Shown: positions 17,161 to 25,727 of the stretch, piece by piece
How positions within the stretch are numbered: position 1 is the first letter of the stretch
Layout: every line of letters begins with the position of its first letter
Source: Duganella phyllosphaerae
GTDB taxonomy: Bacteria > Pseudomonadota > Gammaproteobacteria > Burkholderiales > Burkholderiaceae_D
Reading direction: 5' to 3'
DNA: 64,000 nucleotides
Assembly (NCBI RefSeq): GCF_001758785.1
Contig: NZ_LROM01000082.1
Coordinates: 1-64,000 of the forward strand
Made by a program: the position numbers and the translations under genes
The notes under the pieces: model-generated
The model's database searches: none
Told to the model about the DNA's origin: nothing
What the model saw: the letters and a program-made list of their open reading frames with translations, nothing else

Positions 17161-18690
17161 ATGCAGCCAGCAGTAGAATTTCGCGGCATCTCCAAGCACT
17201 TTGGGGCTGTCAAGGCGAACACCGACGTCAGCTTCGCCATCGCCAAGGGATCGATCCATGGCCTGGTGGGCGAAAACGGCGCCGGCAAATCGACCCTGAT
17301 GAGCATCCTGTACGGATACTACCGCGCCGATGGCGGGGAGATCCTGCTCGATGGCCAGGCGCGCCAGATCCGCACCAGCCAGGAGGCGATCGCGATGGGC
17401 ATCGGCATGGTGCACCAGCACTTCATGCTGGTAGAGAACATGACCGTGCTCGATAACGTCATGCTTGGCAGCGAAGGCGGTTTCCAGCTCAAGCCCAAGC
17501 GCGCGGCCGTGGAAGCGAAGCTGCGCGAGATCTGCACCCGCTATCGCCTCGACGTCGATCCGCTGGCCGTGATCCACGACCTGTCGGTCGGTGCGCAGCA
17601 GCGCGTGGAAATCCTCAAGCAGATCTACCGCAGCGCCAACATCCTGATTCTGGATGAACCGACCGCCGTGCTCACCGCGCAGGAAACCGCGTCGCTGTTC
17701 GAGATCCTGCGCCTGTTCAAGGAACAGGGCAAAACCATCATCCTGATCACCCACAAGCTGCAGGAAATCCTCGACATCACCGACACCGTCACCGTGATGC
17801 GCGGCGGCCGCGTGATCGGCGCCGTGCCCACGGTCTCCACCACCAAGGAAGACCTGGCCAACATGATGGTTGGGCGCCAGATCATCAACAACCTGCCCCG
17901 CGCCCCCTACAATCCGGGCGCGCCGGTGCTGCACGTGCAGAACCTGCAACTGCAGGACGACCAGGGCGTGAAACTGCTCGCCGATATCGGCTTTACGCTG
18001 CGCGCCGGCGAGATCGTCGCCATTGCGGGCGTGTCCGGCAACGGCCAGAGCGAATTGATGGAAATCCTGTCGGGCATGCGCCTGCCGTCGTCGGGCCAGG
18101 TGGACTTCCAGGGCAAGGCGCTGCCGTTTGCCGGCCGGTCCGACGCCGACGGCTTGCCGCGCACCATCCGCGATCTCGGTATCGCCCACATTCCGGAAGA
18201 CCGCCTGCGCGACGGCGTGGTGAAGAACTTCTCGGTCATGCACAACACCATCCTCGGCTACCAGGACAAACTAAAAGGTCGCTGGGGCCTGTTCGACTTC
18301 AAGGCGATTGCGGCGCGCTGCGCGGCGCTGATGCAGGACTTCGACGTACGTCCCAACAACCACGACCTGCGTATCGGCCTGCTCTCGGGCGGCAACCAGC
18401 AGAAGGTGGTGATCGCGCGCGAAGTGCTGGCGCAGCCGACGCTGATGCTGGTGGGCCAGCCCACCCGTGGCGTCGACATCGGCACCATCGAGAGCATCCA
18501 CCGCCAGTTGCTGGCGCTGCGCGACGCCGGCGTGGCGATCCTGCTGGTGTCGGTCGAGCTGGAAGAAGTGAGGGCGCTGGCCGACCGCATCCTCGTCATG
18601 TGCGGCGGCCGCATTACCGGCGAACTGAAAATTGAAGAATTCGATACCACCCGCATTGGCTTGCTGATGGGCGGGATGCACAAATCATGA
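17161..18690 (+). CDS. Nucleoside ABC transporter ATP-binding protein (duplicated NBD)
   Basis: A 509-residue tandem ATPase as in NupO/YufO and sugar importers of the CUT2 type. The first cassette has Walker A GENGAGKST, signature LSVGAQQRVEI and Walker B ILILDEPTAVL. The second has a degenerate P-loop (GVSGNGQSE), signature LSGGNQQKVV and an altered Walker B (LMLVGQPTRGVD), as is usual in the family. The ATG at 17161 fits the family start MQPAVEFRGISKHFG; an upstream in-frame ATG would place the terminator hairpin inside the gene. The stop overlaps the next permease start (ATGA). Confidence 0.95.
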   Translation: MQPAVEFRGISKHFGAVKANTDVSFAIAKGSIHGLVGENGAGKSTLMSILYGYYRADGGEILLDGQARQIRTSQEAIAMGIGMVHQHFMLVENMTVLDNVMLGSEGGFQLKPKRAAVEAKLREICTRYRLDVDPLAVIHDLSVGAQQRVEILKQIYRSANILILDEPTAVLTAQETASLFEILRLFKEQGKTIILITHKLQEILDITDTVTVMRGGRVIGAVPTVSTTKEDLANMMVGRQIINNLPRAPYNPGAPVLHVQNLQLQDDQGVKLLADIGFTLRAGEIVAIAGVSGNGQSELMEILSGMRLPSSGQVDFQGKALPFAGRSDADGLPRTIRDLGIAHIPEDRLRDGVVKNFSVMHNTILGYQDKLKGRWGLFDFKAIAARCAALMQDFDVRPNNHDLRIGLLSGGNQQKVVIAREVLAQPTLMLVGQPTRGVDIGTIESIHRQLLALRDAGVAILLVSVELEEVRALADRILVMCGGRITGELKIEEFDTTRIGLLMGGMHKS

Positions 18691-19766
18691 ACAACCAAGA
18701 CCTGCCACGCTGGGCCACAGCCTTTGTCATGCCCCTCCTGAACCTGCTGTCGGCCCTGCTGGTGACCGCGCTGGTGATCCACATGCTGGGCGAAAGCCCG
18801 ACCGAATCGCTGGCCATCCTGGTCAACAGCGCGGTCGTCAATCCGGAAGGCCTGAGCTACACGCTGTTCTACGCGTCCACTTTCATCTTCACCGGCCTGG
18901 CAGTATCGATCGCCATGCAGGCGGGCCTGTTCAACATCGGCGCCGAAGGCCAGATGTACCTGGGCGGCCTGGGCCTCACCTTGGCGATGCTGGCCTTCGA
19001 CAGCTCGCTGCCGGCGTGGGCGCTGATCCCGGTCGGGGTGCTGGGCGCGGCGCTGTTCGGTGGCCTGTGGGCGTTCCTGCCCGGCTACCTGCAGGCGAAA
19101 CGCGGCAGCCACGTGGTGGTCACCACCATCATGTTCAACTTCATCGCCGCCTCGCTGATGAACTTCGTGATCGTCAAATACATGATCCCGGACGGCGAAC
19201 AGAATCCCGCCAGCCGCCTGTTTACCGCTGCCGCCGAGCTGCCGCGCCTGAACCAGTGGTTCCCGATCCTGGGTGAGACCCCGCTCAACATCAGCTTCTT
19301 CCTGGCCATCATTGCGCTGGCCGTGTACGGCGTGATGACCACCCGTTCGTCGTGGGGCTTCAAGGTGCGCGCGACGGGCCTGAACAAGCACGCCGCTCAC
19401 TACGCCGGCATCCGCATCAGCAAGATGATCATCGTGGTCATGCTGATCTCGGGCGCCCTGGCCGGCCTCGGTGCGGTCAATTCCGTCATGGGCTCCACCC
19501 ACTACCTGTCGCTCAACTTCGTCGGTGGCGCGGGCTTTATCGGTATCGCGATTGCGCTGATGGGCCGCCAGCACCCGGTGGGCATCTTCCTGTCGGCGGT
19601 GCTGTTCGGCGCCCTGACCCAGGGCGGTTTCGACCTGTCGCTGGAAAAGCAGAACATCCCGCCCGAAACCGTGATCCTGATCCAGGGCCTGATCATCCTG
19701 TTCTGCGGCGCCATGGAAAACCTGTATGCGCCGGTCATCGCCAAGATGCTGAACCTGAAGAAGTAA
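18687..19766 (+). CDS. Nucleoside ABC transporter permease 1
   Basis: A 359-residue polytopic permease of the BPD_transp_2 family (NupP-like), with the characteristic GLFNIGAEGQMYLGGLG near residue 80-95, the RGSHVVVTTIMFNFIA loop and RATGLNKHAAHYAGI coupling segment. It forms half of the membrane channel with the following gene. Its start overlaps the ATPase stop by four bases. Confidence 0.95.
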   Translation: MNNQDLPRWATAFVMPLLNLLSALLVTALVIHMLGESPTESLAILVNSAVVNPEGLSYTLFYASTFIFTGLAVSIAMQAGLFNIGAEGQMYLGGLGLTLAMLAFDSSLPAWALIPVGVLGAALFGGLWAFLPGYLQAKRGSHVVVTTIMFNFIAASLMNFVIVKYMIPDGEQNPASRLFTAAAELPRLNQWFPILGETPLNISFFLAIIALAVYGVMTTRSSWGFKVRATGLNKHAAHYAGIRISKMIIVVMLISGALAGLGAVNSVMGSTHYLSLNFVGGAGFIGIAIALMGRQHPVGIFLSAVLFGALTQGGFDLSLEKQNIPPETVILIQGLIILFCGAMENLYAPVIAKMLNLKK

Positions 19767-19782
19767 CAACCGAGCTAACGAC

Positions 19783-20754
19783 ATGACTTTTGACGACCTC
19801 CATCTTGGCAGCATCCTGGTATCGACCGTGCGCAACGCGCCGGTCCTGATTTTCGCCGGCATGGCCGGCCTGTTCGCCGAACGTTCGGGCGTGATCGACA
19901 TCGGCCTGGAAGGCAAGATCCTCGCCAGCGCCTTTGTCTCGGCTGCCGTGGCCTACCTCACGCAAAATCCGTGGAGCGGCATCGCCGCCGGCATGCTGGT
20001 CTCCGTCCTGCTGGCCACCCTGCAAGCGTACGTGGCGATCACCCAGAAGGGCAACCAGCTCGTCGCCGGCATCGCGATCAACATCGCCATGAGCGGCCTG
20101 ACCTTCGTGGTCGCCCAGTACATCTTCCAGCAAGGCGGCCGCACGCCCGACATCGGCTCCGCGCGCCTGTTCGACGTGGTCCTGCCGGGGACTGCCGCGA
20201 TCCGCGACGTGCCCTTCATCGGCTGGGTGTATGCACACCTGATCGGCGGCCACTCGGTGCTGGTGTACCTGGCGTTCGCGCTGGTGCCGCTGGTGCACTG
20301 GCTGCTGTACCACACCCGCTTCGGCCTGCGCCTGCGCGCCTGCGGCGAGAACCCGCACGCAGCCGACGCGGCCGGCGTCAACGTCGCCCGCCAGCGCTAC
20401 ACGACGATGATCGTGGCCGGTGTACTGTGCTCGTTCTCGGGCGCCTACCTGTCGATCGTGCAGAGCGGCTTCTTCCTGCGCGACATGTCGGCTGGCGCCG
20501 GCTACCTGGCCCTGACCGCCATGGTATTCGGTAACTGGCGCCCGCTGTACACATTCCTGGGCTGCCTGATGTTCGGCTTCTTCGCCGCCGTGCAAATCCA
20601 GATCGAAGGCGTGGACCTGCCGGTGGTCGGCCGCCTGCCGGGCTCCTTGATCCAGATGGTGCCGTACGTGGTGACGGTGATCGTGCTGGCCGGGCTGATG
20701 GCCAAGTCGGTGGCGCCGAAGGCGCTGGGGACGCCGTTCGTCAAGTCGCGTTAA
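19783..20754 (+). CDS. Nucleoside ABC transporter permease 2
   Basis: A 323-residue permease (NupQ-like), with AERSGVIDIGLEGKIL near residue 30, TQKGNQLVAGIAINI and the coupling segment RACGENPHAADAAGVNV. It completes the importer: binding protein, ATPase and two permeases. The gap to the first permease is 16 bp. The gene is followed 12 bp later by a strong hairpin. Confidence 0.95.
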   Translation: MTFDDLHLGSILVSTVRNAPVLIFAGMAGLFAERSGVIDIGLEGKILASAFVSAAVAYLTQNPWSGIAAGMLVSVLLATLQAYVAITQKGNQLVAGIAINIAMSGLTFVVAQYIFQQGGRTPDIGSARLFDVVLPGTAAIRDVPFIGWVYAHLIGGHSVLVYLAFALVPLVHWLLYHTRFGLRLRACGENPHAADAAGVNVARQRYTTMIVAGVLCSFSGAYLSIVQSGFFLRDMSAGAGYLALTAMVFGNWRPLYTFLGCLMFGFFAAVQIQIEGVDLPVVGRLPGSLIQMVPYVVTVIVLAGLMAKSVAPKALGTPFVKSR

Positions 20755-20766
20755 TCAGGCGCTGGT

Positions 20767-20800
20767 TGACGGCGCGGCTTGCTGGACTGCCGCGCCGTCA
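20767..20800. terminator. 12-bp perfect hairpin between convergent genes
   Basis: TGACGGCGCGGC (20767-20778) and its exact complement (20789-20800) enclose a ten-base loop. There is no T-run on either side, so it may work as a transcript 3'-end stem rather than a classical terminator. The right arm contains the stop codon of the convergent HigA-like gene. Confidence 0.6.
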
Positions 20801-21043
20801 GATATCGCCAAGGGCGTAATGCTTCTGTTCATAGTTGCCGACCAGCGTGGCCAGCAACTCGAGCAACCCGGCCAACGGATGCTGCTCGTTATCTCCCATC
20901 ACATCAAGCACGCGATTCATCAATGCTACCGCATGATCGTAGCTGGCCTCATCGTGAATCGGCCGCAACCGCGCAACCCTGTCGAGCTCGCCCCACGCAG
21001 CCTCGAGCGCGTGAGCGTCGATATCGTCTGCCAAAGTATTCAT
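20798..21043 (-). CDS. HigA-antitoxin-like protein lacking the HTH domain
   Basis: The 81-residue product (from the ATG at 21043, with GGGAAAGG upstream) matches the N-terminal part of HigA-type antitoxins: LRPIHDEASYDHAV, then LLELLATLVGNYEQKHY. In ordinary members an XRE-type HTH follows this segment; here the frame stops five residues later. No HigB toxin is adjacent. It may be a relic, or a small stand-alone regulator or binding domain. It follows the cytochrome c gene by 52 bp on the same strand. Confidence 0.6.
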   Translation of the reverse strand: MNTLADDIDAHALEAAWGELDRVARLRPIHDEASYDHAVALMNRVLDVMGDNEQHPLAGLLELLATLVGNYEQKHYALGDI

Positions 21044-21095
21044 TGCCGGACCTTTCCCTGCTGGTAACGCTTGGTCCACTTATCATACTCGCCCC

Positions 21096-21473
21096 TCAGC
21101 GCAAGCCGCGCATATACGCCAGCAAATCGGCCACCTGCTGTTCGTCGCCGATGCCCCAGAAGCGCATGCTGGTGCCGGGCACCACGTCGTGCGGGGCGCG
21201 CAGGAAGGCGGCCAGGTTGGCTTCGGTCCAGACCAGACCCGAGCGCTTCATCGCTTCCGAATATTTATAGCCGGCCGACGTGCCGGCCTTGCGGCCGACG
21301 ATGGCGTTCAGCTGCGGGCCGTAGGCCGGTTGCGCGTACTTGCCCACCTGGTGGCACGACGCGCATTTCAGGAACGCGGCTTCGCCAGCCCTGGCGTTGC
21401 CGATCTTGCCAGCGGCCTGGGCAGGGGCGCTGGCCAGGGCTGACAGCAGCAGCGGCAGCAGGATTTTTTTCAT
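21096..21473 (-). CDS. Periplasmic class I cytochrome c
   Basis: A 125-residue protein with a signal peptide (residues 1-20, ending PAQAA), a single haem-attachment site CASCH (Cys37, Cys40, His41) and the distal haem ligand Met103 in PGTSMRF. Its size and layout match small mitochondrial-type c-type cytochromes. It follows the S1/P1 nuclease gene by 21 bp and is therefore the fourth gene of the hydrolase operon, which is an unexpected partner for nucleases. Confidence 0.93.
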   Translation of the reverse strand: MKKILLPLLLSALASAPAQAAGKIGNARAGEAAFLKCASCHQVGKYAQPAYGPQLNAIVGRKAGTSAGYKYSEAMKRSGLVWTEANLAAFLRAPHDVVPGTSMRFWGIGDEQQVADLLAYMRGLR

Positions 21474-21494
21474 GGTCGTCGGCCGGGTTGCGCG

Positions 21495-22589
21495 CTACGG
21501 CCAGATCGCCTTGAGCACTGCCGCCAGCTGGTAGCCGCCCTGCGTGAGCTGCGCTTTGGCGATGGCCGAGCTGGGGACCGGGTAGTTGTCCGGCATCGCC
21601 AGCGCCCACACGGTGTAGGTTTCGCCCGTGCTCTTGCTGGTCTGCTGCGACGCCGCGCCCACCGTCACGTCGGCATAGGCCACCTTGGAAATGGCCAGCG
21701 ACTGGTCGGCCCACTGGTACGGCCAGGTGGCCAGGTCCCCCCTGGCCGACACCACGGTGGGATTGCCGGCGATGACCAGCTTGGCGAACTGCTCGGGCGT
21801 GCGCGCGCCGATGCGGCGGAACGCGTAGTTGACCACCGTGGTGTCCCAGTACGAGTGGAACGGGCGCGTGGTTTGCGGCGCGCGCGCTGGAGCACCGGCA
21901 CCGGCAGCACCGGCAGGCTTGCCCTCTTCCACCGGCGCCGCCGGAATCAGCTGGTCGCTGGTGGCGGTCAGCTTGACGTCGTCAAGCAGCAGGTTGTTGC
22001 CGCCGCGCGCGTCGAAGACTTCGCCGGCGTCCAGCTGCGCCTGGGTGGGCGCCACGAACCGGCCATCCTTGCTGACAAAACCGGCGCCCACGTGCAGCGG
22101 CTGGGCGATGTCGCCGGCCAGGTGGGTGAGGATCAGCAGCGCCTGGCGCGGCGTGAAGTGGTGCGGGTTGGTGGCGGCATCGGCCTTGCCCTGCAGGACC
22201 GCGATGCACTGCTTGGCGGTCTGCACGATGTCGTCGTCGGCCGTGCCCACGCCATGGTCGTGGTACGCCGGCAGCTGGAACGGCACGTCGGTGTAGTGGT
22301 ATTCGCTGTGCTTGGGATTGGCCGCCACGTACGATTTCATCTCGTCGCTTTGCGGGCCACAATACGTGCCCTTCACGCAGTCGGCCCAGGTGGAGATTTT
22401 CTCCAGGCTCTCGCCCGGCAGCAGCAGCGCCTGCACATGCTGCTGCGCGTTGCTGCCCTTGAGCAGCTGGTCGGCGATGGCGCCCACCGCGCGGTGGCCG
22501 TCGTTGCCCCAGGCGTGGGCGTTGAAGGTGGCAAAAGCACCAGCGAGCGCCACGATCATCGAAACCTGTTTTGTCGTAAATCGCTTCAT
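21495..22589 (-). CDS. Secreted S1/P1-type nuclease
   Basis: S1/P1 nucleases are zinc enzymes that degrade single-stranded DNA/RNA and remove 3'-phosphates. The 364-residue precursor has a signal peptide ending AHA, so that the mature N-terminus is the zinc ligand Trp27, followed by His32, Asp70 in TWADC, and the LTHLAGDIAQPLHVG block (His156, Asp160, His166). The final ligands His245 and Asp249 (HSYWDT) are separated from GGNNL by about 44 residues rich in Ala, Pro and Gly, an insertion into the usual NNLHxxWD. Its ATG overlaps the stop of the PLD gene. Confidence 0.93.
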   Translation of the reverse strand: MKRFTTKQVSMIVALAGAFATFNAHAWGNDGHRAVGAIADQLLKGSNAQQHVQALLLPGESLEKISTWADCVKGTYCGPQSDEMKSYVAANPKHSEYHYTDVPFQLPAYHDHGVGTADDDIVQTAKQCIAVLQGKADAATNPHHFTPRQALLILTHLAGDIAQPLHVGAGFVSKDGRFVAPTQAQLDAGEVFDARGGNNLLLDDVKLTATSDQLIPAAPVEEGKPAGAAGAGAPARAPQTTRPFHSYWDTTVVNYAFRRIGARTPEQFAKLVIAGNPTVVSARGDLATWPYQWADQSLAISKVAYADVTVGAASQQTSKSTGETYTVWALAMPDNYPVPSSAIAKAQLTQGGYQLAAVLKAIWP

Positions 22590-23812
22590 TCTGCTTTGCC
22601 CTTGACCGGTTTCGGATACTGCTTGCTGATGTTGAGCGGCTGCGCGTACGGCGACGTCCAGATCTGCTCTTGCGTGGCGGCCAGGCGTTCGGCCATTTTC
22701 TCGTTGCGCATCACCACCTCGAAATTGCGCGAGGCGTCCATGTACCCACCGGACCAGTTGCTGGTGCCCACCCAGGCCACCTGGTTGTCGATCACCATGG
22801 TCTTGCTGTGGATGACGCGCGCGAACGGAATGAAGCCGCTCGAGGACATCGGCAGGGTCACCACGCGGATCTCGACGTTGGGCAGCACCGCCAGGCTTTT
22901 CAGGTACGCCTGCGCCGGCATTTCCAGGTTCCAGTTCGAGACCATCAGCTTGACCTTGACGCCACGGTTGGCGGCGGCTCGCACGGCGTTGTCGATCACC
23001 GCGTAGTACGGACGGGTGCCGTTGGGGCCATAGCTGATCGGCGCGTAGTCGAGCAGTTGCACCCGCACTTCGGTCTTGGCGTTGGCCAGCAGCGCCGGCA
23101 GGCCGCTCTCCGAGTCGCCCACTCCACGGGTGTTGTACTTGTTGGGGCTGGCCAGCAGGTAGGCGTCCTGGCGGTAGTCGGCCGCCACCACCTTCTTGTT
23201 CACCTCCGGTACCTTGCCGCCCTTGGCCAGCAGGCCCTGGGCGCGCCAGTCCTGGTTGAACACGGCCAGCACTTCGCTGACCATCTTCGTATCGGTGATG
23301 CGCAGCCCGGTTTCGTGGATATGTTCGAACGAGCGCCAGTCGAAGTTCTGGCTGCCGATAAAGGCTTGCTTGCCATCGACCACCAGGTACTTGGCGTGGA
23401 TGATGCCGCTGCCGGTCAGCTTGCTGAAGTCCATCACCCGCAGTTCCAGGTTGGGAATCGCTTTCAGGCGCTCCAGCGTGGATGCTTCGGACAGGCCCAC
23501 GCCCTTCTGGTCGATCAGGAAGCGGATCTTGACGCCGCGCGCGCCGGCGGCAGCCAGCCGTTCCACCACTTTTTCAAACGCCGTGCCGGGCTTGGTAACG
23601 GCGTAGAACTGGCCGATCACGATCTCCTTCTGGGCGCTGTCGAACATCTCGCTCCACACCGTGACCGGGTCGCGCAGGTCGGGATTGCGCAGCACCGTTT
23701 CGGCCGGCGAGGTTTGCACCAGCTCGAAGCCGGGGATGGAAAATTCAGCGTGGGCGGTGGAGCTGACAGCGAACAGCGCCGGCACGAGGATGGACAATAA
23801 AAGTGGGCGCAT
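22586..23812 (-). CDS. Secreted PLD-superfamily protein, possible nuclease
   Basis: The 408-residue protein has a signal peptide (residues 1-22) and two HKD motifs: His139-x-Lys141-x4-Asp146 (HAKYLVVDG) and His335-x-Lys337-x4-Asp342 (HSKTMVIDN), each followed by the G-S/T-x-N-W/F element. Two HKD sites in one exported chain occur in phospholipases and in PLD3/4-like exonucleases. Because it is co-transcribed with a 5'-nucleotidase and an S1/P1 nuclease, a nuclease role is favoured by context. It starts 15 bp after the 5'-nucleotidase gene. Confidence 0.88.
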   Translation of the reverse strand: MRPLLLSILVPALFAVSSTAHAEFSIPGFELVQTSPAETVLRNPDLRDPVTVWSEMFDSAQKEIVIGQFYAVTKPGTAFEKVVERLAAAGARGVKIRFLIDQKGVGLSEASTLERLKAIPNLELRVMDFSKLTGSGIIHAKYLVVDGKQAFIGSQNFDWRSFEHIHETGLRITDTKMVSEVLAVFNQDWRAQGLLAKGGKVPEVNKKVVAADYRQDAYLLASPNKYNTRGVGDSESGLPALLANAKTEVRVQLLDYAPISYGPNGTRPYYAVIDNAVRAAANRGVKVKLMVSNWNLEMPAQAYLKSLAVLPNVEIRVVTLPMSSSGFIPFARVIHSKTMVIDNQVAWVGTSNWSGGYMDASRNFEVVMRNEKMAERLAATQEQIWTSPYAQPLNISKQYPKPVKGKAE

Positions 23813-23827
23813 CGGTAACTCCTATGG

Positions 23828-25567
23828 CTATTGCAGGCGCTGGTAGCGCTGTTGTGGTTGCGCGGCGCCGGCGGGTTTGCCGGACTGTTCGCGCTTGACC
23901 AGGTAATCGTTGAAGGCATCGATGTCGCGGATGCCGGTGTTGGAGCGATTGCGGCCATTGGCAAACGTCGGGAAGCCGTCGCCACCCTCGGCCAGGAAGT
24001 TATTGACCATCACGCGGTACGTCGTTTCGCGCTCGATCGGTTTGCCATTGAGCCTGGCGCTGCCCGGCACCACCTTGCTGCCATCGCCACGGCGCGCGTC
24101 CCATCGATAAGTAAAACCATCGGATACCTGCAGCAAGCCGCGTGTTTCTTCGCGCCCGCCGCTCCACTGTTCTTCGAGCAGGTCGAGGATTTGCCAGCCC
24201 TTGAGGTTCATCACCACCAGTGTATTACCGAACGGCAGCACCATGCGGGTCTGGCCAACGCTGGCGCGATCGTTGTCGGTGTCGAGGTCCTGGCGCATGC
24301 CGCCGTTGTTCATGAAGCCGATCTGCACGCCGAACGGCCGGCCGGCCTGCAAGACCGAATCGGCCACCAGGTCGCCCAGCGCGGACTCGCCGCTGTCGTT
24401 ACGCGTGCGCACCACGCTGGCCACCGCCAGGCGCGCCACCGGCTGCGCCAGCAACGCCGCGCTGCGTGCACGCGCGGTCTCCAGGTAGGCCGCCAGTTGC
24501 GGATCCTTCGGCCATTTACCGGGCACCATCACCTCCTGGCGCGCGCGGATGTCCTTCAGTGTATTGGTGGTGGTATCGACCGTGAGCGCGATGCGGCCCA
24601 GCACGTGGCCGCCCATATCCGATTGCGTAACGGTGCGGCCATCGACCTGGCACGTATAACCCTTGTGCGAGTGGCCGCTGACCACCAGCCGCACGGCCGG
24701 ATCGAGACGCTTGACGATGTCGGTGACCGGGCCGGTGAGCTTGCTGCAATCGGGCTGGTCGAATTTTTCCACCGTGGTGCCGCCCTGGTGTACCAGCGCC
24801 ACGAACACGCCCACGCCCTGCCGGCGCAGCTCGGGCAACTGGCGGTTGATGGCGTCGGCCTCGTCGATGAATTCGAGGCCGGCGATACCGGAGGCCAGCG
24901 CCGACTCGGCCGTGCCTTGCAGCACGGTGCCGATGAAGGCGATCTTGACGCCGTGCGCGGTCTCTATTTTGTAGGCCGGCAGCACCGGCTTGCGGGTGGC
25001 GGTGTCGATCACGTTGGCGGCCAGGTACGAGAATTTGGCGCCGCCGAAGCTGGCTTCATATTTGCAGGCCTTGTCGGCGCGCGGCGACTTGCAGCCGCCT
25101 CCCTGCTGGCGCAGCAACTCCACCCGGCCGGCGTCGAATTCGTGGTTGCCCACCGAGCTGGCGCGCAGCCCCAGCAAATTCATGGCGCCGATGGTGGGTT
25201 CGTCGGCCCACATCGACGAGATCGCGGGACTGGCGCCCACCAGGTCGCCGGCGCCAACCAGCAGCAGTTGCGGATCGTCGCGGCGCCAGGCTTGCAGCGC
25301 GGCGCCGATGGTGTCGATGCCGCCCGCTTCGATGGTGCGCGCACCGCCGCCATTGACGCTGTCCCACACGTACTTGCTCGGCTCGAGGTTGCCGTGGAAA
25401 TCGTTGAGCGTGACCAGTTCGACCTGCACCAGGTGCGCGGGTGCTGTGGTAGAGGTGGCGGCGGTGTTGTCGGCGGCAGCGGGCAGGCGCGTGGTACAGG
25501 CTGGCAGCGCGGACACCAGGGAAGCGGCCAGCGCGAGCGCGGCTACACGACGAAGAGGTAATTTCAT
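23828..25567 (-). CDS. Exported 5'-nucleotidase / metallophosphatase (UshA-like)
   Basis: The enzyme dephosphorylates nucleotides outside the cytoplasm. The 579-residue product shows the calcineurin-type metal sites LNDFHGN, GAGDLVGASP, SVGNHEFD and VSGHSHKGY, and a C-terminal 5'-nucleotidase domain with FMNNGGMRQD and PFGNTLVVM. The N-terminus is a signal sequence with LPAC, a possible lipobox, so it may be an outer-membrane lipoprotein. The ATG at 25567 was chosen because it starts the basic-hydrophobic signal; an in-frame start 21 codons upstream would spoil it. It heads the operon with PLD-like, S1/P1 and cytochrome genes. Confidence 0.93.
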   Translation of the reverse strand: MKLPLRRVAALALAASLVSALPACTTRLPAAADNTAATSTTAPAHLVQVELVTLNDFHGNLEPSKYVWDSVNGGGARTIEAGGIDTIGAALQAWRRDDPQLLLVGAGDLVGASPAISSMWADEPTIGAMNLLGLRASSVGNHEFDAGRVELLRQQGGGCKSPRADKACKYEASFGGAKFSYLAANVIDTATRKPVLPAYKIETAHGVKIAFIGTVLQGTAESALASGIAGLEFIDEADAINRQLPELRRQGVGVFVALVHQGGTTVEKFDQPDCSKLTGPVTDIVKRLDPAVRLVVSGHSHKGYTCQVDGRTVTQSDMGGHVLGRIALTVDTTTNTLKDIRARQEVMVPGKWPKDPQLAAYLETARARSAALLAQPVARLAVASVVRTRNDSGESALGDLVADSVLQAGRPFGVQIGFMNNGGMRQDLDTDNDRASVGQTRMVLPFGNTLVVMNLKGWQILDLLEEQWSGGREETRGLLQVSDGFTYRWDARRGDGSKVVPGSARLNGKPIERETTYRVMVNNFLAEGGDGFPTFANGRNRSNTGIRDIDAFNDYLVKREQSGKPAGAAQPQQRYQRLQ

Positions 25568-25676
25568 TGCAGTCCAGGCGTGTCGGAATCGATTATTGTA
25601 CAGCGCAAAAGCACGCAGGGAACAGCGCAAGCAGCCGCTGGAATATTACGTTACAAAGCTGTTCGCACCATAAAAA

Positions 25677-25700
25677 ACGGCCGGTGTCGCCACCGGCCGT
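25677..25700 (-). terminator. Rho-independent terminator of the Oar-like receptor gene
   Basis: ACGGCCGGTG and its exact complement (10-bp stem, TCGC/GCGA loop) are followed on the minus strand by a run of six T. It lies 27 bp after the stop codon of the large TonB receptor gene. On the plus strand the downstream sequence is TCTGTGTTT, so activity there would be weak. Confidence 0.9.
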
Positions 25701-25727
25701 TCTGTGTTTCAAGTGCGCGTTACGAAC

